In this document: positions 33,966-45,700 of the stretch, one piece after another | Layout: the number at the start of each line of letters is the position of its first letter | Position numbering within the stretch: position 1 is the first letter of the stretch | NCBI GenBank assembly: GCA_030386875.1 | Contig: CM059562.1 | Location: 21,691,360 to 21,755,359, forward strand | Direction of reading: 5' to 3' | Length of the DNA stretch: 64,000 nt | Source: Morinoia aosen | Taxonomy: Eukaryota; Arthropoda; Malacostraca; Amphipoda; Talitridae | Program-made: the position numbers and the translations under genes | Notes under the pieces: generated by a model | Database searches by the model: none | What the model was told of the DNA's origin: nothing | What the model saw: only the letters and a program-made list of their open reading frames with translations

Positions 33966-35910
33966 TCTCATGGGTCTCTAGAAGCGAGTAACTCCCGCCA
34001 CGACATTTCCATACCTCACCATGAGAAATTACACAGGAAAATTATAAAATGAAATTCAATCGCGCATCTTTCCACAAGGCAACAAGCCGAAAACTATACC
34101 ATGAGTTAACTTTTATTTACGAAATTATAAGCAACGTATTCTGTACACATAACGTAGCGCATCTAACTACACCTAAATACTCGGTACGAGCACCTAAACC
34201 GTGTTTACTACATAGCAGAGAAGCCAAGATAAGTCAACAGCTAACGTGGCGTCGTTCGGTCCCACGCTATAACTAAAGTGAGTCAAGTCATCCTAATTGT
34301 TATCAAACATCCAATGATCAGCTAAGTGAGTGTTCCTTGCATACCCGAGTCAGCCGCCCACTGCACTGTGCATGTGGTGCAGAAAGTGCAGTGCGCTCCA
34401 CTTAATTGTCACGAATGAAGCTTACTTTCACTCGCATGACGTTTCTCGTTGTTCTTGCATGGGTCCATTAACGTCCACGCACAGTGCTATCGTAGGACTA
34501 CGGCAAGGATGGGTAAAGCGACAATTTTTACAAATTAGAAACACGTCCAAGTCGTTAAATAAGATATACATAGAGTAACTTACGCATAAGTTTATGATTA
34601 TCAGAGCTTTTAGGTTCCAAGGAAATATACTGGGAATTGAAGGCAACAAAGAAAGCAGTTTTTGATTTATGTGACAAAATAAATATACAGCTTCATACCT
34701 GTATTTGCAATGCATTCAGCTGAAAAAAATATACCAATTAATTACAAACTTATAAATCGTTCAGATATACAGATGGCATAATGTCCAACTTTCAACTGGA
34801 ATAGCTTTTTAATTAACAACTTTAGTAACATTTGGTGAACTCAACGCATCATTTCAACCGGAAAACTAGGGTCATTCCAGTTTGAGGTCCATAAAAGGAA
34901 GGCGAAGTAGAGGCTCAGTGCGACCATAAAACCGGCATGCCCGCAATCAGGAGAGTGCGGGGCGGTCCGGAACTGTGGCGGAGCGCGCACACAATTCCAC
35001 GGAGCACGGCGCAAACGACGGCCAAATGACACCCCCAGGAAGGGGAGCAGTGATTTACTTAGGCGCTCAGCGTAACCAGGATACCGCTCAATATATTCCA
35101 GTCGAATTAAAACTTGCGGTGAAATATTTGCGTGAGAAGTTCGAAAACAAAAACGCAGTAGCTTGGATATGATTTTTCCTTAATCTCCGAAGATCTACAT
35201 CAAAGGCCTTTAATTAATGACAGAAATAAAGCTAGAAAAAATACATAGAAACTAAAAACTCTATGATAAGGATCAGGAAAATAGGGTAATAAAGAAAAAG
35301 GTATCGCACGTAAAAATCACATTCTCAATTTGGTAAAATAAATATTGTAAACCTTCATCAACCAAAACTCTAACAGTTTAGAAAGAAGTTTTCAGGAATA
35401 AATGTCCGTGCCCTAAAATATCAGTGCAAGTGCCCTAGCGTGGGTTTTATTCTGCATAACCAGGCACTTCTTTTTTAAATGAAAAAAATATACTTCTTCA
35501 AAAATGTATGCTTAGCTTGACAAATCTTTGACACCAAAAAATGGTCAAAAAACTAAGAAAAACATCAATTAAGTTTTTGCCTAAACTTACCAGTAAATCA
35601 ATGTACATTTAGAAAAAACTTGCTCAAGGTAAATAAAAGAGGTATTACATGTGTTGCACCGATCGTGAACTTGCCGAATGGAAATCAATAGCAAATCGCA
35701 AGTGCAAGGCTTCAGCTACGCCCAAAAACATAGTAGCACGAATGCTCCTGATTGCCCTAATTTTGCCATTCAGTTCAAAATATTTCCCTACTAGATAAAT
35801 TACCTAAAAATGTTGTCAATATCCCTCGACTGGAAGTACCAGTCATCTTGGAACAGAAGTTACCGTCAGTAGACAAAGGTGTTACATCGCCCACCCGTTT
35901 CAGCAAGTTA
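33966..35910. other. Stretch without recognised gene
   Basis: Mostly AT-rich. A GC-rich patch at 34890-35060 includes a minus-strand MPVLWSH frame that stops at once and is not the vinculin start. No element recognised. Confidence 0.45.
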
Positions 35911-35918
35911 TCAGACAA

Positions 35919-37876
35919 CAGGGTTGGCACATAAAAAACCCACCCAAAAAAACCCACCCAAAAAAGCCCAAAAAAACCCACACTAAAAAACCCACTAAAT
36001 AGTGGGGTTTTTTGGGCTTTTTTGGGTTTTATTATTATGTAAATTTTACTTGTTTTCAAGCTTATAGAATCAAAATGAGCTAAATATTTATCTTGTCAAA
36101 ATAAGTATCTAAGTCATGTGCATGACTATGACAAGAAAACATTGAAAAACAAAACACCAACCCTATACAAATCAAATTAGAAAAACCTTAATCACAAAAA
36201 AACTCGAGGGATTAATATATTTTAATGAATTCCATTTCCAAAGTAAAAAAACAAAAATTTAGAGACAAATGCAGTTTGACTACTTAATATAGAGACTTCT
36301 GAATTTTTACTGTCTTCTAGACTAGACTGCTACTACAATACTACTGTGTTTCTCTTTCTACATCCACTGCCATTTCATCGTTGTCATCCACATCATGATC
36401 ATTCGTGAAGTGGCGATATACTGAGACGATTTATGTGCGCGTTCTGATCCTAATCTATTTCTCAATTTATTCCACACAATTCCAAATGTTGAGAAAATTC
36501 TCTCAATGGATCCTGAACTTGCGGGGCAAGAATGAAGATTGCTTATAAACTTGCAGCAACCCTCTGCCAGTGTTCTCTTCATGAATATGCATTTTCTGCT
36601 GTTTCATGTCTTGAATATCCCACCATCAACAAGAAGTCATTGTCTTAGTGATATTCTCATTGAACCTATGTTTTGGGAAGATGTTGGAGTCCTTCAATTT
36701 ATAGGAGTAAAGCGTACCGATGAACTCCGGATAGTACTCAGCCAACCACTCTTCAATATCAGTCTCCTGTGAGAGCTTTGCCTTAAATGTTGTAAAATGA
36801 AACATCAATATCGAGTTCATTATCTTGTTGATCAGTCTAATGTGAAACTAGGCTAAGTGAATTAGGTTAAACATTATTGTACACCCTAGAATAATGTAAT
36901 GGTAGGATGCCCTAGAAGTCGCTAAACTTATTCGGGCCCACAAGTAGCTATACTCAAATTTGACCATTGTATTAGACTTAAGAAACATTCTACCTCTGTA
37001 TCACCTGTGGTAAATAAATTGTTTAAATTGTTTAAATTGAAATAAGTCTAACTATTATAGTCAGATGGGGCAAGACAACCGCAGCCATCATGGGGTGAGA
37101 AAGTAAAGAAACTACTGGCCTATGGGGAGCATTCAAGCTGCACTGAAAAAAATTTGACGATGGAATCAGTTACAGCATTTACTTCCAATCATTTTAGTGT
37201 TTGTTGCTATCCTGTACTGCGAAAAGTGAATTTTTTGGCAAATTTAAAAAAAAATTTGGCATGTCACCACATGTTGTAACATGTAACAGTGTGGTTGACT
37301 GACTTGGCTTGCGCTGCTAAGCACTCCAGCTCACACAATACACATGTTAAGTTGTTAACAGCATGACTGTTAAGTGATGTGCAGCTGTCTTGCTTCAAGC
37401 TGCTTGTGGTGGTTACTTATGATCTGCATGGTGCTTCCCTCTCACATGACTTGCGCCTGTTTTCTGCTAAAACAACTTACTATGAATTGACGAGCATAGC
37501 AATTCTCTTTGGACACCTTATATCTTTACAGACTGCAGAGCTATGTCTCTATGCATATGGTAATTGGTGAATGGTAATTGTGATGGACAAACTTAATTCA
37601 TATATTGTTCATATAATGTAATAATTCATATAATAATGTAATATAATGTTGGAAATAAAGTAATCAAATAACAATATTTACTCAATAAGTGTATGTATAT
37701 AAATCTGAAATAGGGGCAACGGGAGTTGTGTGAATAGCTCTTTTACAAAAACAGGTATTACAAAAAACCCAATAAAGCCCAAAAAAACCCAATAAAACCC
37801 ATAAAACCCAATTTAACCCAAAAAAACCCAGGTGGGTTGGGTTTTTTTAAAAAACCCTGGGTTTTTTCCATCCCTG
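35919..37876 (-). mobile_element. hAT DNA transposon, internally reduced (1,958 bp)
   Basis: Flanked by a perfect 8-bp duplication TCAGACAA (35911-35918 and 37877-37884). Ends are CAGGGTTGGCACATAAAAAA and, inverted, CAGGGATGGAAAAAACCC. Both ends are followed by irregular arrays of CCCAAAAAA-type words, the left array folding back on itself around CCACTAAATAGTGG. Inside, on the minus strand, are transposase remnants with the hAT dimerisation domain. Much shorter than an autonomous hAT. Confidence 0.93.
36358..36820 (-). pseudogene. hAT transposase C-terminal remnant
   Basis: Two frames: IEEWLAEYYPEFIGTLYSYK with FPKHRFNENITKTM, then CPASSGSIERIFSTFGIVWN and KLRNRLGSERAHK. The latter is the hAT-family C-terminal dimerisation motif (PASSxxxERxFS...NKLRNRL). 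The catalytic DDE/RW portion is missing. It is the only coding remnant inside the element, so the copy is non-autonomous. Confidence 0.85.
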
Positions 37877-38062
37877 TCAGACAAGAATGGTAGCATTGGA
37901 ATATACGTAGCAGAAGCTGCAGCTTTTCTCTCTATATGATGATTTAATCGTTAGAATATACAACTACTTTATTTAAACAATTTCAGCATTCACCTTAGAT
38001 TTCCCGAGAAAAGGTTTACATTAACCGCAAAAATACAAGTATAAACAAAGGGTTAGTACATG

Positions 38063-38822
38063 TAGGGTGGCGCATAAGTAACGCACCCTTTTAAAAAATT
38101 AATAATAGATAAACTATGAAAGGTATAAAGATGGGGATAATTGCAAACGATAGAGGAACTCTTAAAGTTTATTTACATGTCGTAGAGTGTCTACAGATAC
38201 CCAGTGTATATTGCAGTAATATATCTTTAAAATTTACCTTCAAAATGGTGCGCTACACGAAAGAACAACGAGCAAAAATTAATGAACTCTACTTTTCACG
38301 TAATGTTTCGATTATTGCAGTGCAGAGAAGTTACAGGAACATTTTTAATGATGGAAGAAGTCCTGATAAAACTTGCATAAAAGCAATGGTCTCTAAATTC
38401 AAAGAAACCGAATTTTCCACAACGAGTAATTTTGCGTTTTGGTGACGTGCCGTGGCCACCAAGATCTCCAGATCTGAGCCCACTTGACTTTTTTCTTTGG
38501 GGATATTTAAAAGGAAAAGTTTACATTGACAAGCCAAATGCTCTACAGGAATTAAAACTGAAAATTATTTAAGAAATCAGCAGGATAACTCCAGAGCCGT
38601 TAAGTGCAGTAATGAACAGCTTCATTAAAAGAGTACGTTTAACCAACGTACGTTTATTTAACCAACAATGGTCATCATTTACAGGATATTATTTTCCATA
38701 CTTAGTTGTAAAATAAACTTTAAGAGTTCCTCTATTTTTTTCAATTATCACCATCAATATACCTTTCATAGTTTATTTATTATTAATTTTTAAAAAGGGT
38801 GCGTTACTTATGCGCCACCCTG
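38063..38822 (+). mobile_element. Mariner-type transposon with internal deletion (760 bp)
   Basis: Terminal inverted repeats of about 60 bp: the left end reads AGGGTGGCGCATAAGTAACG and the right end, inverted, CAGGGTGGCGCATAAGTAAC. They stay paired to TAAACTATGAAAGGTAT. The right edge abuts TA, and the left TA appears mutated to TG. It contains both ends of a transposase gene joined by a large deletion. Confidence 0.92.
38245..38645 (+). pseudogene. Mariner-type transposase, ends only
   Basis: The N-terminal part starts MVRYTKEQRAKINELYFSRN and reaches SKFKETEFSTTS, a helix-turn-helix domain common in mariner-like transposases. After a frame change the C-terminal part reads VILRFGDVPWPPRSPDLSP, LDFFLWGYLKGKVY and, after one stop, EISRITPEPLSAVMNSF. 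The middle, with the first catalytic aspartates, is gone. Non-functional. Confidence 0.88.
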
Positions 38823-38824
38823 TA

Positions 38825-39551
38825 TAAATCATTCCGTAAAGAATCGCGATGACGAACCTAAGAAATAAAAAATATTCGAAATTTAGCCCCAATACAATAT
38901 TTAGACACTAAAATACTATGTGGAACAGCAAAAGAATTACAAATTTAGCAACGGGCAAAAACCAGAAAAATTTGAACACTCAGACAGCGCGAAGTAGCCC
39001 AACACTGCACGTTCGATGGAAACGCCACCAAGGGCGTGTACTATGTTCACCCTTACCAAGCGTATCTAAGATCAAATAATAGAGACCCTCCTAATCGAAC
39101 CGTCTTACTCACAATTGCTAAAATTAGTTACGAACCGTCCGAATGTTTTCAATTGACATCCGTAACTACAACAGCGCGAATATAATAAAAAATGACTATA
39201 ATTGATCTGCCGTTTAGAATGATCCTATAACTTTCTTTCACGGCCACAACAAGCAATCAAATTTTCAGGAAATGGAACACCTAGGACCGGATCTACATTT
39301 TACTACGGGCCGTGTAGACTTGAAAGAGACCCGAGATCCCAAAACAGCATTATTGAATTACACATGCTGAGTTCGAAACCGTTCTGAACCGGAGCGGAAG
39401 GGAAAAACAATCAAGTAACAAGGTAGCATCACATGCGACAACCTTGCTGGAGTAAGCAAATTAATATGCAGGAGCTGAGGAGGGCCTGTAGAGCGGAGGC
39501 GGGCACTGGAGGTGTGGGTGTTGTGTACACTGCATATTTGGGGCGTGTCGG
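38825..39551. other. Stretch without recognised feature
   Basis: Nothing recognisable. Confidence 0.5.
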
Positions 39552-40549
39552 TGTGTACTGTGCAGCCCGCACTGCTGTTGTGTACTGTGCAGCCCGCACT
39601 GCTGTTGTGTACTGTACAGCCCGCACTGCTGTTGTGTACTGTACAGCCCGCACTGCTGCTGTGAACTGTGTAGCCTGCACTGCTGCAGTGTACTGTGCAG
39701 CCCGCACTGCTGCTGTAAACTGTGCAGCCCGCACTGCTGCTGTATATTGTGCAGCCCGCACTGCTGCTGTATACTGTGCAGCCCGCACTGCTGCTGTATA
39801 CTGTGCAGCCCGCACTGCTGCTGTATACTGTGCAGCCCGCACTGCTGCTGTATACTGTGCAGCCCGCACTGCTGCTGTATACTGTGCAGCCCGCACTGCT
39901 GATGTGTACTGTGTAGCCTGCACACTGCTGCTGTGTACTGTGTAGCCTGCACACTGCTGCTGTGTACTGTGTAGCCTGCACACTGCTGCTGTGTACTGTG
40001 TAGCCTGCACACTGCTGCTGTGTACTGTGTAGCCTGCACTGCTGCAATGTATTGTGCAGCCTGCACTGCTGCAGTGTATTGTGCAGCCTGCACTGCTGCT
40101 GTGTACTGTGTAGTCTGCACTGCTGCTGTGTACTGTGTAGCCTGCACTGCTGCAGTACACTGTGCAGCCCGCACTGCTGCTGTATACTGTGCAGCCCGCA
40201 CTGCTGCTGTGTACTGTGTAGCCTGAACACTGCTGCTGTGTTCTGTGTAGCCTGCACTGCTGCTGTGTACTGTGTAGCCTGCACTGTTGCTGTGTACTGT
40301 GTAGCCTGCACTGCTGCAGTGTACTGTGCAGCCTGCACTGCTGCTGTGTACTGTGTAGCCTGCACTGCTGCAGTGTACTGTGTAGCCTGCACTGCTACAG
40401 TGCACTGTGCAGCCCGCAGTCCGCACTGTGCAGCCCGCAGTCCGCACTGCTGCTGTATACTGTGCAGCCCGCACTGCTGCTGTGTACTGGGTAGCCTGCA
40501 CTGCTGCTGTGTACTGTGCAGCCCGCATTGCTGCTGTGTACTGTGCAGT
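39552..40549. repeat. 27-bp minisatellite, about 37 units
   Basis: About 1 kb of tandem units built on TGTGCAGCCCGCACTGCTGC plus TGTATAC. A unit variant TGTGTAGCCTGCACACTGCTG adds two bases in a block near 39910-40020. Because 27 is nine codons, several frames on both strands stay open for hundreds of codons. These frames encode only nine-residue repeats and are not genes. Confidence 0.95.
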
Positions 40550-41149
40550 TTGAGGCACCACTGTGAAGCGCGCTACAGGCCACGCGACGCAGCACCCGAT
40601 GCCTACACGCGCTCCGGTGTACCACAGCCGCACACCCCACCGTCCTACGAATATCAGCGCATTGCAAGCGATAGGAAAACCGCCGCGAAACTTATTTATA
40701 AAAATAAGTACAATCAAAAGATCATCACAACTCTATTATTGTCGGGGCGGTGAAATACTTGCATTTGACAGCACATTTGATTCACGTATATTGAGAAAGC
40801 GTAGATGAAACATTTTTGTACCACAGAAAATCTGTATGCTTTCTTATTTTCATTTCAAGTGCTATTTTCAATTGAAACTACCTCACTAATCCGCACCTCT
40901 AAACGTCTAAAAGAGTACCCCGAACTTGTTGAAACAAAACAAGGTGCGGAAATTTTCCAAATTCCGTCAAAATATAATCCTTACAGCTGCTTGTTTGGAA
41001 GCACACTTGCCTCTTGAAATTTGATTCACATGTATCTGCCCTCCTTTGCAAATTCAAAAAGGCGTACGGAACACAACACGCAACAGAACATTTTCCGGCA
41101 AGGAATCACGTCCTGATCCCCGTAAATTGAAAATAATATCCCTCCTTTG
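40550..41149. other. Flank of minisatellite
   Basis: A short GC-rich patch (40560-40650) and then AT-rich sequence; no gene recognised. Confidence 0.4.
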
Positions 41150-41460
41150 GCGAGGTCATTTTAACCTGCAGTGGTCTTCATGCGGCCATTGTGGGCTCGG
41201 TGCGTCAAAGCGCCATAACATCATTCGGAACCGAGGACACAAAACGGCCAGTGATGGTGTGGGTGCGCACAAGGGTGCAGGAGCCGCAGCAGCACACGCG
41301 AGCACTAGCGCCGAAGAGGGCGAGCAGCAGTGCGGGAGGCCCCGCGGTGCAGCTGAGGACGCGCGCGAGGCAGGGATACCCTAACATGGCCAGGCCCGCG
41401 CGGCCCCGCCTAATGAAGCTCGGGCACCTTCGCTGCAGTAGGACATCCAACACATACACG
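41150..41460. other. GC-rich island with a short signal-peptide-like frame
   Basis: A CpG-rich patch in AT-rich surroundings. On the minus strand 41205-41387 encodes 60 residues starting MLGYPCLARVL, with a hydrophobic PALLLALFGASA segment followed by RVCCCGSC, so it superficially resembles a secreted peptide. No homologue is recognised. It could equally be a promoter, a noncoding exon or chance. Confidence 0.25.
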
Positions 41461-42098
41461 CCACCGCACTGTTTTTATGGCCACTGCCGTGCTATAGCAA
41501 ATATCGCGTTTTTGTGAAGCTAGCTCTTTCTTTCGGTAATGGCTATGACTAGAGGCGAAAAGGAAAGTGAATTTTTTGATGAGTTAACAACTTGGGTACA
41601 AAATTTTTCTCGCAGTACGACGCTCGCGCCTATAAAATATGCTGCGCAAGGGTCTAGAAATGATCCACCGAGACGGCGAGGACCAAACAAAATTGAACAT
41701 CTTGAAATCCGAGTTGATCATGCCAGCGGCGAACACCACAAGTAAGCATACTAGAAAAAAATTCTAACTTAACTCACTGAAGACGCTACTACAAATCCCT
41801 CAATATCAAGAGCAGAGATCTTGAAAGACAGATATAAATTGCGCAATCCTTTCATTTGACCCATTTCCTCGAAGGCTGCAGCGGAGCCAATACTTAATGC
41901 ACGCATTGATGGAGCACAGCCGTGAAAGAAGATCCAAGAACCCTCACAACGTCGGATGTCGACCCCGTAACTTCAGCGGTCATCACTCGGTATAAGACCC
42001 TGTTCGAGTGTCACGCACTTCAATTTCAATGTACATCCTTACTCGAGCTTATTAATAAGGGTTGTTTAATTCCACATTTTCTACCTTAGAGGATAGAA
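41461..42098. other. Stretch without recognised feature
   Basis: Nothing recognisable. Confidence 0.45.
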
Positions 42099-42416
42099 AG
42101 TAAATTAGATTAAATGTTAGTTAAAAGCCTCCCTATCCGCAACAAAGGCGACCCAAAGAGGGGAAGGGGGAAAGCACCTTTTAGTGTGGAGATGAAGGAA
42201 CGCGGAATCTGTGCACAAGGTGCAGAGGAACAGTAAGTTGAGAACAGGAGAGCAGTGAACCGAAAAAAGATGGTCCGTAACAAAAATAAAAAACCTATTC
42301 TGTTTCAATAAGAGGAAGGCCTACCTAACCTTTAGCTCGGGACCTCACAGAGTCCCCCTAGGAGTGCTAATTCCCATGGATACAGTAGTTTTATCCCCCT
42401 TAGGGAGACGGAAAAT
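42099..42416 (-). mobile_element. SINE-A copy 11
   Basis: Full span with internal shortening: tail ATTAGATTAAATGTTAG, head TTCCCATGGATACAGTAG and a degraded terminus CCCCCTTAGGG. Flanks GATAGAAAGTAA and GACGGAAAATAA may be a worn target duplication. Confidence 0.85.
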
Positions 42417-43300
42417 AATCACGAATGTTAATTGGCAAACTAGCATGCACTCTAATAACTCATGACTATATCATCAAGTTAAGTAAACGGTAGAGTCACG
42501 AGACAACAACCACACTTCAGCAATCCATGCCAGGTTCAAGTCAATAGCGATTTCCACTAATAAAAACTACATCTTAGAGAACGAGTTTAATTGAGAACGG
42601 TCAAACTTGTAGGAGAGTGACGGATAAAGTGAAATCATCTGGGAGCATAGACGAAGGTAAATCAGTCCCCATTTACACGATACAACGATCACTATTTGAG
42701 GTTTTATTAGTGGAAAACGTCAGCGATAATTGGAAAAGCGAAAAGTGATGCAGTTTGCCACTTTTGTGTAGTGCAACATTGGACAATTAAGGCCTGAAAT
42801 GCACGACCCTCCGCGCAAGGTAAGCAGGAAAACCAAGAAGCATACACGCTTTGTCAGCATCATCACAATGTCGTTTCTGTAAGCAATGCCGACATGCAAG
42901 GCAAAAATTGGGTCGAGGAATCGCCGTGAAAATTCAGTTACAAATTGATTTCCCGGCAGAAGAAATGCCACAGGATCGAAATTCTTCATCCATGATGAGA
43001 AATGAATAAAGTCAGTGCGAGATATCCAGAAACTTTTAAAATACTTAAGCTCGTATTAACGCAAGCTTAAAAATCGTGTTTTTTACAGCAAGACCACCAT
43101 GCAGCGCGCAGCTGAGGATGTCAGGTGCGATAGGGAGGACAGGCCGGTCTGGGCAGCACCTGATACTGGCACTACGCAGACATCCGCTCCACTTCATCCG
43201 CTTCTGATATTGGGTTGTGAGGCAGAAAAAAAGCTACGCTTCCATTGAGCTCAGCAGATGCTCACCTGAAAGAAGCTAAACCGTTATTGACAATTTAAAG
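42417..43300. other. Stretch with one small candidate exon
   Basis: At 43083 TTTTTTACAG precedes a plus-strand open frame starting at 43099 (MQRAAEDVRCDREDRPV, about 50 codons, stop near 43247). The frame contains CAG|GTGCGA, which could act as a donor. No homologue is recognised, and it is reported only as a possibility. Confidence 0.25.
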
Positions 43301-43308
43301 TTTGATCA

Positions 43309-43692
43309 GATTAAGTTAGATTAGAAGTTAGTTTAAGCCTTCCCAACCGCTACTCAAGTATTCTAAAAAGAGGAAGGTTGGAGGAACACATTTGGTGTGG
43401 AGTTGAGGGAACGCGGAATTTAAGCACAAAATGCGCCTTCACACAAGATCTCTGCGCATAGAAACAGTAAGTTGATAAGGAAGGTTATGAGAGAAGATAA
43501 AAGATGAAGTAGAAAATCAGAGGTGCTGAAAAACAGGACAGCAGTGAACCGGAAAGACTCCCGTAAACAAAACAAATAATATGGGGTACTTCAATAATAA
43601 GATCTACCTAACTCGCAGCTCGGGATCTCACAATTTTCCCTGGGAGCGCTAATTCCCATTGATACAGTAGTATTATCCCTCTGTGGGAGAAT
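43309..43692 (-). mobile_element. SINE-A copy 12
   Basis: Full length, from GTTAGATTAGAAGTTAG to TATCCCTCTGTGGGAG. The flanks share AAAGTTTGAT/AAAGTTCGAT, a likely eroded target duplication. Confidence 0.88.
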
Positions 43693-45275
43693 AAAGTTCG
43701 ATAGTTCTCGTAACAACGCAAGTGAAAACTACCAATTAGTATTGCAGAAGAGACAGTAACGTTGGCAGTCTCGCTCTCAACAGCCAATATGTCATTTCAG
43801 TACTCAAAAGCACAAAGATCTGAGATTTTATGCGTTACTTCAAAACACAAGAAAACAACGTTCAATTCTTGATCAGAAATACGATAGGTAAGCTAACAGA
43901 AGCAGTATTGCCACGCTATCGCAAGTTGAGTTTCTGCTTTGATACTCGATACATTTGAGTTTACCAGGAACTACAAATCTTCCCTTTAAAGACCCAAAAA
44001 AATGCAAGGTGCAAACTTGAAAATATAACGTTGACGCAACGTATGACGGAGTGACCGTGTCCATTACCTAGATAAATACAGCTCCAAATGAAGGTTTTTA
44101 AATAGAATAATTCGAAATACGGCAGGAGCAATAAGTAAAAAAATAAAGTTAATACAAAAAGCAAAGCTACGAAGCGCTCCTAAGAACCTGTTAATAGTAT
44201 CGTTTGGTATCAGAATGAAGTCAATAAAGTATTCCCTCGTACATTTTAGCAAGATTCAACATTGTGCCCAGGTCCCACGGTCGGATCAGACAGCAGATCA
44301 GCGTGAAATAACATGTGCGCATCTGATGATCGAGCGCCGTGCTCGTGCGAAGGTAGACGAGCGCTGGTACGGAAGTGGCCACTTTCTACACCTGGCATTT
44401 GGCAGGAGATGCAGAGCGGCGGCCTCTTGCCTTCACGCACCGCCGAATCTGCCGAGGGCACCTCAGCCTCACATGCAGAGGAGAAATGTAGCAAGGCAGC
44501 TACATTTTCCAGCGCAGCAGCCGCTCAGATTGATTTATGTACTTGTCACATCGCGGACAATGAAAGTCGATCATACGACTACAAGCAGAGCTAAAACACC
44601 ACACATGAGGATATTGGTATCGTATAAATCAGAGCGTAGTTTCCAATGCAGTTTCACAAGTGGATTGGCAGAGACGAAAAGTATCAAAGGCAGCTGTCCT
44701 TTTAGTCGGTATGGAATGAAAAATAAAAAAACGAGGCTAACTACTTAGCACTACAATTTAGCAAACAAGAATTGCCAATTTCAAAAGAAATGATTGCACC
44801 TTTGAGAAACACTAAGGCAGGTTAACAAGGGTGGGCACTTTCAGCACTACAGAAAATCAAACAGCCCTCTCTTGGAAAATATAAAGCAAGAGTTCACATT
44901 CACACAAGGACGATAGCCATTTGCGCATTACGCCGGAAGAGGACTTGAAACAGTTCTTGCAAAACAAGGACTTGAACAAAGCAGGACGTGGAGCGCGAGA
45001 ATGACCACCGCCATGCAGGTCGGCGGACGGAAGCACATAACCAGAACGCGTCGGGAGGGGGAGAGGGGCCTCATTAGCCACCTGTTGAGGCGGCGTAATT
45101 AATGGCATTACGCCGCCGCCAGCCTTGACCCGTGCTCCACCTCGCTACCCACGGACCAGCTGGCCCTGACGAAGCAGTCCGCGTCTTGCGTACCCGTGCA
45201 CCTCGACTGAGGGGAGGCCACAACCCCAATGAGTGAATCCATTTTAAATATTACTCTAAACGACCTGCAAGTTCA
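43693..45275. other. Stretch with GC-rich islands, no recognised gene
   Basis: GC-rich patches at 44280-44540 and 44920-45210. The longest frame, plus 44215-44748 (177 codons, MKSIKYSLVHFSKIQH...), has no recognised domain and crosses both AT-rich and GC-rich DNA, so it is not called. A strong hairpin at 45089-45117 is listed separately. Confidence 0.4.
45089..45117. repeat. GC-rich hairpin
   Basis: GGCGGCGTAAT (45089-45099) and ATTACGCCGCC (45107-45117) form a perfect 11-bp stem with a 7-base loop. Function unknown. Confidence 0.85.
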
Positions 45276-45283
45276 GTCTAGTA

Positions 45284-45641
45284 CAGTGGTTCTTGACCTT
45301 TTTTCTCCAATTCTCCACTTTTAGTGAGCCAACTCTCCATTCCCTACCACAGCATCGGTGGGGAATGGAGCATTCCCCACTACAGCATCTCCCTTTTACT
45401 CATCTGAGACATTCCTAGCCCAACAGTGTTGTCACTTTTAACCAAACATGACATACAATACCTCATTATGGTTGTTTTTGTAACTAAAGCAGTCTGTAAA
45501 TGGTTGTGATTCGTAAAGTAAATCGATATTAGGGTGTAATATCTTAAATTTTGAAATACTATCAATTTTTTGTGGGTAGAAACAAATGCACGAAATTTCC
45601 CACCTGGCAACTCCGCTATTCCCACAGGTTAAAAACCGATG
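45284..45641. mobile_element. hAT-type MITE (358 bp)
   Basis: Left end CAGTGGTTCTTGACC and inverted right end CATCGGTTTTTAACC are imperfect TIRs of the common hAT type. Flanks GTCTAGTA (45276-45283) and GTCTAGTT (45642-45649) form an 8-bp duplication with one mismatch. No transposase remnant. Confidence 0.88.
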
Positions 45642-45700
45642 GTCTAGTTGCTCTAGTACAATATCACTAGTGACGAATATGAGACCTACGATATTTTCAG

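Noticed and set aside
34841-35032. Minus-strand MPV start at about 34936 as a candidate vinculin first exon
   Set aside because: It continues LWSH then stop instead of the highly conserved FHTRTIESILEP peptide.
39358-40753. Very long open frames on both strands (up to 418 codons)
   Set aside because: They are translations of the 27-bp minisatellite in several frames; the peptides are only nine-residue repeats.
44215-44748. Calling the 177-codon plus frame a gene
   Set aside because: No domain, no splice context, and it crosses AT-rich and GC-rich DNA without a change in codon character; kept only as a low-interest finding.
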